Assembly: GCA_006503535.1 (NCBI GenBank)
Contig: QYRS01000006.1
Coordinates: forward strand, 1,364,001-1,428,000
Reading direction: 5' to 3'
From: Arthrinium phaeospermum
Taxonomy: Eukaryota; Ascomycota; Sordariomycetes; Amphisphaeriales; Apiosporaceae
DNA length: 64,000 nucleotides
The notes under the pieces are model-generated. The model saw nothing but the letters and a program-made list of their open reading frames with translations. It was not told the origin of the DNA and made no database searches. Shown here in pieces: positions 25,553 to 35,690 of the stretch (the stretch's first letter is position 1; the number at the start of each line of letters is the position of its first letter). The position numbers were made by a program, and so were the translations under genes.

Positions 25553-25914
25553 GTGGCGGCTTATAGAAATGTCTCTGAAGCAGATGTCAGCTGATTCCGC
25601 TTGACGGAGTATGAGGTATTACTAGGTAGATCCGAGGAGACTAATGCCAGATAATAGAACGTTTACGCCCTCCTAGTTCAAACCACCAACTCCACACGTC
25701 TTTACACTTTGATACCATGGTTTAACATCAGTAGGCAAATAAGAACGGGTTATGCCTACGCATTTCGGAAGGTGAGACGAATATACCGGCACCTTCGGTT
25801 TGGGGGTGATGTAGAAGGGGACTTAAAAGGTGTGATGGCCTATTCACGCGGCCTGGTTTCGAGACGCTGACAAGGAGGTATCTCTAAGCCGCGTCCCTGG
25901 AGGGGGAGGCAGTA
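25553..25914. other. Intergenic region downstream of doa1
   Basis: This is the 3' flank of doa1 and leads into the dispersed repeat. I see no gene. Confidence 0.5.
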
Positions 25915-26072
25915 GGGACATCAAATAGACACCGGAATAAATAACCAGGCCAATCGCCCATGCTTATACCACTCGAATAGAATAATCAGTGGTAATAAAT
26001 AACTGAGGTATATAGTATTAAATTACCCGAGTGGAATAACTACCCGATTACTCGTATACTACATGTATTACA
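25915..26072 (-). repeat. Dispersed repeat, copy A (little mutated)
   Basis: The reverse complement of this stretch aligns with 56475-56640. Shared blocks include AGTAATCGGG, a TATACCT..AGTTATTTATTA core and a final TCTATTT, and most differences are C-to-T or G-to-A in the other copy. It contains short inverted motifs (CCACTCG/CGAGTGG). It is probably a small non-autonomous transposon or a fragment of one. The ends are approximate. Confidence 0.55.
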
Positions 26073-26108
26073 TCAATTGCCAGCTGCCGGGGAAGCCTGG
26101 CTGTTTGG

Positions 26109-26651
26109 TCAGTACGGTGTCTTGTTGATGTCCCTACTGGGGGAGGGTCCTACTGAGGAAGAGCGGGTCCCGCTCCTCACTGGCCGCATCGTGGGGCCTT
26201 GCGGGGGAGTAAGGAGGCGAGAGTGGATGGATGGGGCTGCTTCTGACATCTGCAGGAACGAGAGTCGTCTGATGTGCGTGCTGTCGGCTTGTAGTGTGAT
26301 GGTGGGTGCCGGTCTCGTTTTTGGGCGGCTGCTGTGACCGCCAACGGAGGCCGGCTGGGTCGGTTCGAGACAGGAAGAGGGTGTTGTGGGGTTTGGATAC
26401 ATTTGGTGCAATTGAAGGCTGGGTTCGAAGAGACGGACAGTAGCCGAAAAGGGTTTTGGGTATGGAGTTAGGGTGGTGATACTCTGCTCGGGATGCGACG
26501 AGAAGGGCTTCGTGGTTGCAGTATCATGACTTCTGAGTTGTGGGAATTGGGATGCTCTAGTTAATGCCTCCCGCATTGAATTTCCATCATATTGGTTTGT
26601 CACAGATTGCAGGCTAGGTGAGAACTCATTCTGCAATTCACAGTGGGACAT
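26109..26651 (-). CDS. Hypothetical protein, weakly supported
   Basis: A single uninterrupted frame of 180 codons starts with ATG at 26651. The product is Ser/Thr/Pro-rich, without signal peptide, membrane segment or recognisable domain. The Pro- and Ser-rich composition could arise from random GC-rich sequence. It lies between the repeat and the BIM1-like gene. Confidence 0.3.
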   Translation of the reverse strand: MSHCELQNEFSPSLQSVTNQYDGNSMREALTRASQFPQLRSHDTATTKPFSSHPEQSITTLTPYPKPFSATVRLFEPSLQLHQMYPNPTTPSSCLEPTQPASVGGHSSRPKTRPAPTITLQADSTHIRRLSFLQMSEAAPSIHSRLLTPPQGPTMRPVRSGTRSSSVGPSPSRDINKTPY

Positions 26652-26946
26652 TGATAGGACTTGTGTGTACTGTTTGAAGTCATTGCTTCTTTGATTTGAA
26701 ATTCTTTTAAACGATGGTAGTCTTGGTCGTTTCTAGGTCAGTACTGTTAACCCCAGAGTACGAAACCGACACTCGAAATAACCACCCAAATAACCCACGG
26801 TATCGATCCGGAACGCCGCTGCAGATGCCACAGAATGTACATAGCTTCCTCCCTCGAAGGAGTTAAGATTTGTGGTTGGTATATATCATGAAAAATAAGG
26901 AAAAAGCTGGCTGGCTGGCCCGTCTCGCAGGGCTATCCCGCTATCA

Positions 26947-27836
26947 CTAGACGAGGAGCCAGAAAGCCCCGAGCACCATGGGCACGTAGCCCATCCACGC
27001 GCCGCCGCTGGCCCGTATCGACCGGACAATGGCCGCGGCGCTCGTCGTCGTCGCGTTGACGATGGCGCCCACCTCCTTGGTCGTGATGGTGTAGATGTCG
27101 GTGAAGCCGAGGTCGGTGCTGTTGAAGCAGTTGGTCTCGTTGACGTGGCCGATGCGCGGGTCGCCGGGGGCGGCGAAGGTGATATCAACACACTATTAGG
27201 AAGACGTATCAGTACACCGAAGAAGAACAAGAAGAAGACACCCGGAATCGCTGCGGATTTGGGCTCGATCACACGTACCGAGTAAAGCGCAGCGCCGTGC
27301 TGGGCCAGCTCGACGACCTGGATCGTCGCGTTGTCGCCGGGGTTCATGACGGTGTTGGCGGGGAGCGGGACCTGGGGCAGGCAGACGGTGCCGGGTAGGG
27401 CCCCTTGGAGGGGCCGAGCAGGCCGAACGGCGGCACCATGGCGAAGGACATGTTCTTGGGCCCGTTGTCGGGCCCGTCGGTGCCGAAGCCCAGGTTCACG
27501 TAGATGGTGGACTTGTCGTGGCCCTGGAACCAGCCGGGCTGGAAGGCGAGGGCGCCGCCGAGCGTCGGCCAGAAGGTGCGGTTGCGGGAGGTGCCCATGC
27601 CGCCGCCTTTGAAGAGAGGGAGAATAAGAGGTTAGCTATCGTGCAGATGGATGAATGTGGGCTGCGGCGAGCGAGCGCATCTCGGGACTATACTTACAAG
27701 GATACATCCATTGCATGCCGAACGGGAACGTGTCGTTCTCAATCAGGTTGTTGCCTCTCCATCCCGGGTATGTGACAATGACATGCGCCGCTGCCAATGT
27801 TGACAGGAGTAGTGTCGTAAGTACTGAGCCCAGCAT
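26947..27836 (-). pseudogene. BIM1-like (X325) copper-binding GPI-anchored protein, with a one-base frameshift
   Basis: Exons 27836-27698, 27606-27279 and 27192-26947 sum to 713 nt, one short of a 237-codon frame. A signal peptide (MLGSVLTTLLLSTLAAA) would leave His18 as the mature first residue, followed by VIVTYPGWRGNN. That N-terminal histidine begins the copper-binding histidine brace of the LPMO-like X325/BIM1 family. The middle (WPTLGGALAFQPGW, then GTVCLPQVPLP), paired Cys and a hydrophobic C-terminus (MGYVPMVLGAFWLLV), suiting a GPI anchor, agree. Near 27393-27395 the frame slips at a run of C where one base appears missing. Family members act at the cell surface in copper handling, not polysaccharide cleavage. 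Whether this copy is dead or a homopolymer error cannot be decided here. Confidence 0.82.
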
Positions 27837-29727
27837 TTTTTGATGTGTGGTGTCGCGATAGCGACTTTATAGACGGCTGTATATGAGTTGATAGGAATGG
27901 CCGTAAGGCTGGGCACCACCGTCGTGTTGCGCAGTCGTCGAGAGCTATTGCTGTGAACTCGACAGTTCTTGTTCCCCAAGGACCTCCGAGAAAGATGTCG
28001 CCTGAGTAGATATGGAAGCAAAAGCAAGAAGCGTTCTTCGTCAAGACAGGCAATCAAGCCTTGGAAGCCGGTTGACAGCGTTCTATTGGAGCTGTATATT
28101 AAAGATAGGGAGCTAGGCCACCGTGAAATTCTGTGTATAAGAAATATGGAGGAAGAAGTAAGGTCTGACTGGAACGAGGCCGGGAAAGCGAACACAGCCC
28201 GTCAAGAACGTATTAAAGCGAGGCAACTTTGGCCCCAAGGACTCGCGACCAACCAACCGGTGCTGACATGCATGGCCAATCTACATGGGCAATTTTCCCG
28301 TGAGAAGCAACCTGCATCCCCAATATCCCAGGGCTGCGAGGACTGGACGGGATTGGACATGGCCCCGCCCGATAGGGTCCGAATAATGGCAGGGATGAGC
28401 AAGGGCAAGCGGCATTTCGATCCCTCGAGCAGCCAGTGAAAAAGGCTGGTCGAACTGCAGAGAGTGGCAGTCAATGGGGCCTTCCCCTGTCGTTGATCGG
28501 TGGAACCAATAGCAGGCGCTTACCACAGCCAAGCGACGCGCTGAGGTGAGGTGCTGAGAGCACTGATTGGCTGGATGGTAGAACGGCACTAGCCAATAAG
28601 CGTTGCATGAGGGGCTGGCCTGGAGAGCTCGACTGCGCGCTGTGAGTGGCAAGGACGGGCTGATTCTGTGCCATTGTGCGGTGGGACGAGGCAGACATAA
28701 GCGCCGAGAAGCAACGCTTGCGAGCCGTGCCTACCAATCCCATCCCGCCATCTGGGGTCGGGTCAGCGCAGGGTTGCGGCGTGCGTGCCCACACTCGAAG
28801 GTATGGGGGCTATTTTTGGCCACCTCCAAGGCGGCCATCAGTTCGCAATGGCGGTTTGGGGTGCGCAACCTGCAAGCTGTCGCTCCAATCTGGTTATTTT
28901 TGAAGGGACCTCTTCCCATTCGGACCAGATCCAACGCAGCTTGCAGGCTTATTAGATGGGACGACAGGCCACCCTTTTCTGCTGCTGCTGCTGCTTGTCT
29001 CGCCTCGGCATGGCATGTTCATATGCAAGCTCAATCAGAGAGAACCAACTGCCTGGTCGTCACACCAAGCAAAGCGATTAGGTTGTTCCTGCGGTAGCCG
29101 GTAGACGACGTGATGCGACGGCACACTCGTGCGATGATCTTCCAATTGGCGGTGTCCGCTCAATGCAACTCGAGACCTCCCCGAAGCTATGTGTGGTCAG
29201 CAGTGATAGCTCCTTCGACACACCATCTCGAAAAGCAATCCCCCAAAAACTCCGCGTGCATCGTAAGAAGCAACCCTACAGCCTTGTGCCTCCTTGGCTG
29301 TTAGGCAGCACAGCATTCCCAAAAATAAATTCTGCCTGTGGCAAGGATCGTCGAATGCTGCAAGCCTTCTCGATTGAATTTCGGGTCAACCGGATGATGA
29401 GGTTGAAATCTATCGAGTATAATCGGAGATCCAAATGATCGCCATCATGATGTTTCTGCCTGCTCGAATTGATGGTAGCTGTCGCTAGACCCAACAATGT
29501 CTTGATGAATGTTCACACACGTGCAGGAAGATTTGGTTTTGGTGGAGGCGGGCTTCTACGGCGGGACCCATCCACTGAAATTCAATGTCGGAAAATCGAC
29601 GGACGTGCTTCCGATCCCAGCTTAGGTAAACTTTTCGCAACGAGGTACAATTAACTGTCTACGCTCAAAGTGCTTCCATTCGCCGAGTATTGCAAGGCGT
29701 AGAGGGTGTCAAGTGACCGTTATCACC
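27837..29727. other. Intergenic region
   Basis: About 1.9 kb without a supported gene. Frames on both strands overlap and look random. A 20-nt segment near 28590 resembles one near 11487 but the match does not extend. Confidence 0.5.
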
Positions 29728-30591
29728 ATGGAGTCTTCCGAGGAGAAGGAATCATGGACTTTTGTCGCGCCTAAAAAACGGCGCTCAGCAGCTCACCGAA
29801 AGCCAAAGACACACACACCACCCGCTGCCAAGAATTCTGTCCATGCCCCTCAACCAACAAGAGACTCCTACTTGACCGTTGCCGAGATCAAAGCGGACCA
29901 CCAACGTATTAGGGAGCAGTGGTTGAACTCGTCATGCTGCCGAAATCTGAAGAATCTCATGACCTCCAAAGTATCTGATTCTGTCCCTTCCACAGCTGTC
30001 TGTTTGGGCGTTGGAAGCTTTGATCCACCAGACGGATCATGGCAAGTCAAGCGTCGCACTCACGCGCAACTTGCCGCCTTCGAGACGCTGGTAGAGCTGC
30101 TGAATGAGCGCGCAACTGAGCCTATACGCTGCATATTCCAGGAGCCATACTTCACTCCGGCAGACAGGGAGTTTCTCGAGGGCATGGCATATGAGATTGT
30201 GGATTCACCCCATGGCTACAAGTCCGTTGACGAGCGCACGTTTCTGTACGGGATCCACCTGTATAAGGAGACATATGCGGATGCCATCACCGACCACATT
30301 CCTGCGATCTTCATTGGCACTGGCTGGGATACATGGGAAACGTAATTGCCCGTCGTCCATTACGATATTGCACGATGGCTAACATTAAATAGTTGTGCCA
30401 ATCCCGAGTCATTTGACTGGAAAAGGATTGAAGAACTTGACCAGCTTTGCGACAAGGTGAACTTTCCCAAGGACGAAGACTTCTATCCAGCTTTTACTAG
30501 CACCGTGATCCACTGGCGACAGAAGTCGGATGAACCTGTCGTCGACGATATGGAAGCAGCCCTGGAAAAACTCACGCTCTCTGGAACGTGA
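29728..30591 (+). CDS. SRR1-like domain protein
   Basis: Exon 1 is 29728-30341 and exon 2 is 30393-30591, with a 51-nt intron in phase 2, giving 270 residues. After a basic, disordered N-terminus (VAPKKRRSAAHRKPK) comes an SRR1-like domain: VCLGVGSFDP, QLAAFETLVELL, a CIFQEPYFTPADREFL block and a DIARW-free C-terminal part. SRR1 homologues are implicated in circadian input in plants and in haem or stress regulation in yeast; the biochemical function is unclear. An upstream GTG in the same frame is not needed, and the ATG at 29728 starts MESSEEKESW. Its stop lies 41 bp from the stop of the convergent Zn2Cys6 gene. Confidence 0.85.
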
Positions 30592-30632
30592 CACTGCTAG
30601 CATTGGGCTTTTGATGTTGCCACTTTTGGCTA

Positions 30633-32990
30633 TCATTGGCAGTTTGGGACTTCGCCAAAGCTAAGGTCAAATACCTGACTGAAATCATCCCAGTCCCAGC
30701 CTATATCATCAACAGTACCAGCTGGCCAGATGACGTCCCGAAAGCTTACATCGCCGGTACCCCCTGTGGCCATTTCTGTTGTCTCCATTGCTACGGCATT
30801 GATTGATGGTCCAGCTTCCAATGGCGGCATTCTCGCAGGCTGTGGAGAGCTGAGCACTGGGAACTCTCTGCTCGAGAACTTACTACCCACAGTGCTCGTT
30901 TCATGGGAGAAGGCAGTACTGCTCCTCCTGAAGTCAGACTTGGACTGGCCCGCTTGAACAGCAGCACCAATCTGGTCCGTCAATGACTTGAGTACCCTCT
31001 GAAGCTTCCGATCCGAATGGTGTCTCTCATAGAGCTGCTCGGCGAAGTCCACGGCATTGTGCATCAACTGCAGAATACGTTAGTATCCGAAAACACTTCG
31101 TCCATAGTTGTTCCGAGGTCTTACGTTCAGGTCCGAGTTGGCTAGCCTTGAACCAGGATGGGTGAGCAGGTGAACGGCCAAGACGTACACCGCATGTAGC
31201 GGAGTTGCCAGCGCTGACAGAGCCGGGGTTGTGCCCAGCTCATGGCCGTCTATGAGCAGCTTAATGACGGTGCGAGCGGAATTGGCCGCGGCCGTTTGGC
31301 CATTCTGGATGACGGAGCTCCAAGGCTGGCCTGCCGCATACCTTTCGACGGCTACTCTGATGGCCTCGTTGCTGATCAGAAAGCTATTTCTGGATAACAG
31401 CATCAGGCTTCAATAGGATAGTGTAAGCGCAAATCAAGTCAATTATGTCAGAGGGCCCTTCATTACTTACGCATTATTGTAGTGGATAGAGATGAATGAT
31501 GCCAAAGGGAACTCATCACGGCTGCATATCAAATCTGATCTAGGCCGCAGTCTTTCTGGCACGCTGTCGGCCCATTGCATCAGCAGATGCACCGTCTCGC
31601 CCGTCAATCTGATCTTGTCGCGAATGACGCCCTCGATGTTCCGCTGTGAAGTCCTTTCTTCCCGTATGCGACACCTGATCCCCGCCTCGTTGATTTGTGA
31701 CAGAAGCCTGGCAAAGCTCGTAAGGATGCGAAACGACCAAGCGCTTTGGGGATTTGGCGGGAAAGTCGGCTCCATCTGGTTGCAGTCCGCGTCGCGGATG
31801 AACGACGGCCGGCCGAACTCGAAGGCGAACAGCTTCTCGAAGGAGAAGATGCTCCACCAGGTCCGGCGCTTCTTCTCTTCCGTCTCTTCGTCGACGGGGC
31901 TCGGGTCTTTCCGGCTCGGGGTCCGTCGCCGGTGGGTGCCCATCGACTGCGCCATGGAGATGCACAAGGTCGTGACGTGCCAGGACGACGAGATCTGATC
32001 GCGTTGCCGGAGCGCAATGGCCAGCATCAAGGCGCATTGGACGGCTTCCAATGACCGGACCGTGAGGACATGGCCGAGCATGGTTTGGCAGTAGTTCACA
32101 TACTGTGTTGCCAACTCGGGCTCCAAACCAGCATCGCCACTCATGGATCCGAGGACAAGCACCATGTGAACTTGTAGGATTGATATGACGTCTCCAAGAT
32201 GGGAGAATGTTGGTGGCCCTGCTTTGATTGTTGATTCCATGAGCCCCTGCATCCGCTGAAACTTCAACATGGGAAATATCTGGTTGGTAGTGTTGAAATA
32301 TGACCGCAGTGCAGCATGGCACACCTCGGGCCCAGGCAAGGAGGGCGGCGCCAACGACAGCGCGATGGGCGCCGCCTTCTCCTTGCCCGCCTCCGCATCC
32401 GACGTGGCGCAGAGCTGGCGCGGGATGCCGAGGCGGTAGAAGGCCAGGTCCAGCCACCCTGTGAACATGTCCAGCGTATTGCTCCCCCTTAAGCGAGGCA
32501 GCAAGGGCAGCAGTCCACCATACCGACCCGACGCATCCTCCGCCGGCGGGTCTATGCTCTCGGTGCCGATGTTGGCATCTCCTGCGGTGGCAGATACCGG
32601 AGTCAAGTGATCGGTGTCTGTCGAGTATTTCGACAGAGCCGAGCTGAGTCTCCGTGACTTTGATCGACCTGGACGGGAGTAAGAAAGGTACCCGCCGCCG
32701 CCGCCTATTGGCTCGTCGAGGTCGGTGGACTCCTCGTCAAAGACGACGGGGCTCTGCCGGGGCGAACCCGCGGTCCGTCGCTCCACGTCGGCGCCGGGCC
32801 GGCGTTTGTCTGTGGTTATGCATTTCACGCCGGCCACCAGGCAGGAGTGGCACGACGGCTTGCGCTCATCGCAGCGGGTCTTACGTTCGCGGCAGTAGTT
32901 GCAGGCGAAATTGAGCCGCTTCCGCTTCTTGGGTTTGGGTATTGTTATTGAGGCTGCTGCTGTCTTGTTATTGGTATCCGTGTTCTCCAT
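30633..32990 (-). CDS. Zn2Cys6 fungal-type transcription factor
   Basis: Three exons, 32990-31471, 31407-31125 and 31067-30633, give 745 residues. The binuclear zinc cluster has Cys at 30, 33, 40, 47, 50 and 57 (CNYCRERKTRCDERKPSCHSC begins at 30), preceded by the basic KPKKRKR. The middle region has the fungal transcription-factor domain signature (RRTWWSIFSFEKLFAFEFGRP). The second intron has a textbook TACTAAC branch point. It should be a nuclear DNA-binding regulator recognising CGG half-sites. An in-frame ATG at 33143 would add 51 residues of unlikely sequence, so 32990 is preferred. It neighbours the PhyH dioxygenase and CocE-type hydrolase genes and might regulate them; that is inference. 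Confidence 0.92.
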
Positions 32991-33656
32991 TGTAAGTGGT
33001 ACGCGGGCTGCTCCGGACCACTTTACCCTATGTTTGGTCGGTCGCTTCAGTCGTACGATTGGGAAAGGGGGCAGGCACAACTTACGATTCCGCGGAGTCC
33101 CGCGGGCCCTGCATATACATATACCGCCTCGGCCATTGGGCATGACATAGATCCCGAGGTAGAGGCAGCTTCTCGGTTCTTTCGCTGTATGTAGGCAAAT
33201 GACAATGACCCGGAATGCGTGCGACTCGAGTCTCTTCCCCCACCAATCCCCCTAGTCTCAGTGGTGAAATGGCCCGGGTGGTTTGTGGAGGCGGGGCTAC
33301 TCACGACGGAATGTGGAGGGGTTGCGACGGGCGGCGGCACGCGAAAGGTTTGGGGCTACGGTTGAACGCTTCGGGATCGACACGCAGCTTGGTTTGATGT
33401 TGCTCAATTAAGCATTCTGCATAGGGAATATCCATGGGCTAGGTGGATCGGGATTCGAAATCCCATCGTCATGCATGTTTATTGCAAACTTTTGCTTCCC
33501 ATTTATGTAGTTTTTGATGTGGGATAGGCTTAAGGAAAACATGCTTATTTCGCACTACTTGATTCAGAACTAAGACGATGTAACCAATTATGCAAATCAG
33601 AATCTCAATCGGATAGGTATCCCCTACAACACCCCCCTCCTCTCCTGCCTCTGCAG
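32991..33656. other. Intergenic region (promoter of the Zn2Cys6 gene)
   Basis: No supported gene. The left part is the 5' flank of the regulator and the right part the 3' flank of the dioxygenase gene. Confidence 0.55.
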
Positions 33657-34757
33657 CTATGCCGTCGTCGCCGCAGCAATATACGGAATCCCCGTCAACC
33701 TAAACCCCCTCTCCGTCAACTCAACGGGCTTCCTCGGCGCATTGTCCCCGCTGTACGGGCACGTCGACCCGTCCTGCCGCTTGAGCGGCGTGTCGTGGTC
33801 CCGGACATGCACCGCGTTGGGCCAGTGCGTCGTCCCGAGCGTCTGCTCGAACGCGTCCCGCTTGCGCGCCAGGTCGGCCTGCGACGCGTCCGCCGCCGGC
33901 ATGTAGCAGGTGTAGGTCGCGAAGCGCGCGCGGGCGCCGCCATCCCGGGGCGACAGGTTGTAGTGCGGGGTGCGCGAGTCCCAGACCAGCAGGTCGCCGG
34001 GGTCGCACTCGACCTTGACCCATTCGCATTCGCCGTTGCCGTGTTCTTCGAGCCATTGGAGCCCGGTTTCGGAGAAGCCGTACCACTCCTGCGTCCAGCG
34101 GAAGACGGGATCCTTCTCGAACGCGGAGAACTCGCGGTGGAACTGCTCGGAAAGCCGGTGCGCGCCCCGGCAGACGATGAGACCGCCGTCGTCGGCGCCG
34201 TTGGGCAGGAGGTTCACGATGCCCTGCAGGCAGCGGAACTCGGGCTTGGCCGGGTCCTGGTCCTGGTGCGGCCAGGGCTTGTTGGCGGGCAGATCCTTCC
34301 TTCCGGGTAGGGCCATGTTGACAGCATCGAAGGAGACGATAAGATCGTCCGTGTCGAAGACCTTGGCAAAGGCGTCCACGACGCCGGGCTCCTGCCGGAT
34401 GCCCCAGGTAAAGTCCTCGTGGTTGACGCCGTAGCCCGAGCACATGCCCTTCTCGTTGATGACGGGCAGGTGGGCCTCGGTGTAGGTCGCGGGGTCGTCG
34501 CGCCGGAAGCCCAGGCCCTTGCCCTCGTTCTTGAAGGTCTCGAGGTAGGTCCACATGGCCTCGGCGTAGGCGTCGGCGCGGTCCCGGGGGACGGCGCCCT
34601 TGATGACGGCGTAGCCGTCGCGCAGGAGGTCGTCGCGGAAGTCGCCGAATTTCTGGTCGGGCTGGGCGAAGAGCTTGTTGGGGCCCGAGGGTTTCGGGGT
34701 CAGGCCGCCGCTGGCCGTCTTGGACGGGCGGGGGGTTTGGGGTGGATCGATGGCCAT
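33657..34757 (-). CDS. Phytanoyl-CoA dioxygenase (PhyH) family protein
   Basis: A single exon encodes 366 residues. The Fe(II)/2-oxoglutarate-dependent core shows the metal HxD as WPHQDQD (His164, Asp166), the distal His265 in TPHYNLSP, and a downstream Arg in RARFATY that would bind 2-oxoglutarate. The cupin-like strands around VECDPGDLLVWDSR fit the fold. The reaction should be hydroxylation of an unknown small molecule; fungal members range from phytanoyl-CoA hydroxylases to secondary-metabolite enzymes. No targeting signal stands out. It diverges from the CocE-type hydrolase gene. Strongly GC-rich third positions support the frame; the long antisense frames are shadows of it. Confidence 0.9.
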   Translation of the reverse strand: MAIDPPQTPRPSKTASGGLTPKPSGPNKLFAQPDQKFGDFRDDLLRDGYAVIKGAVPRDRADAYAEAMWTYLETFKNEGKGLGFRRDDPATYTEAHLPVINEKGMCSGYGVNHEDFTWGIRQEPGVVDAFAKVFDTDDLIVSFDAVNMALPGRKDLPANKPWPHQDQDPAKPEFRCLQGIVNLLPNGADDGGLIVCRGAHRLSEQFHREFSAFEKDPVFRWTQEWYGFSETGLQWLEEHGNGECEWVKVECDPGDLLVWDSRTPHYNLSPRDGGARARFATYTCYMPAADASQADLARKRDAFEQTLGTTHWPNAVHVRDHDTPLKRQDGSTCPYSGDNAPRKPVELTERGFRLTGIPYIAAATTA

Positions 34758-35690
34758 ACTTGGATATGTTTTGAATTGCCCTTGAGATTAGATTTAACTG
34801 GTAGAGATAGAACCAGACAGATATCACTATTTGAATCTAGAAGTAGAACATATCTACTATCTCATGTCGCGTTTTAAGTCCCCTTTATCATTCAACGGCA
34901 GAGGCAATCGCCACTGGCAGTTTCCGATGGACCTTCCGAAGCCGCGCGGATGTCGGAGGTCCCTTGATAAACCCGATCAAGGCGGCCATGCATATTGGTC
35001 AGGCGCGCAGGGGATCTACGATGGGTGGAGTGATGGCGGCATCGATGAGTGATCCTAATGGATCTGGGGTAGTGGAGTGGCGGCAGCGCTCTGTCAGTTC
35101 CGTCGGAAGCTGCTGGACGTTACCGAAAAGCTAGGCCCCGGCCCAGAGTGTCTGGGTTTGGGGCTGTCACCCCGCAGCAGGCCTAACATCGTTCAAAATT
35201 CATTCTTGTCAGTGCATCTAGGCAGTACCACCAATAAATATTGCCCTTCTGATGATATTTAGTCTAATGTCTCTTGCTATGTATGCGCGATGATAAGCTC
35301 GGTATACATGTATTCGCATATGTTCCCATCCAGAATCCGAACTGGATCTAGCCGGTTTTGTTGTCAATGGCAATGACCCCTGACCATCACTGTTTTGGGG
35401 GCAACAATGATAGGCCCCACTGTGAGCCGAGAGTCATTCAATGACTCCGGAATGAGGGGGAACCGTGGAAGAGACGTATTGAGATCTGTCGCGATGAAAA
35501 GACGACGCATGAAGTGCTTTAAGATGCCAGACATATGCTTCTGCTGATGGCTTTTCTTGCTCGTTATACTTCATGTGGAATACCTCAATTATTGTCCCCT
35601 TCTACCATTACTACGCGCCTTCGCCCTCTATTGACGAAAGCTCCGTCTCAAAAGACACGCTTTCAGGGGAAATTTCAGCACAGAGGCATC
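34758..35690. promoter_or_regulatory. Divergent intergenic region between PhyH and CocE-type genes
   Basis: Both genes are transcribed outward from here, so their promoters lie in this 0.9-kb gap. In-frame sequence upstream of 35691 is open to an ATG at 35535 but has non-coding composition. No specific motif was identified. Confidence 0.45.

Noticed and set aside
11487..28610. A repeat shared between about 11487 and about 28590
   Set aside because: A block of about 20 nt (AGCCAATAAGC.TTGCATGA) matches, but the similarity does not extend on either side, so chance or a very old remnant cannot be excluded.
26109..29654. Several open frames around the BIM1-like gene as additional genes
   Set aside because: Apart from the 180-codon frame at 26109-26651, kept as a weak candidate, they lack codon bias, splice support or domains, and many start without ATG.
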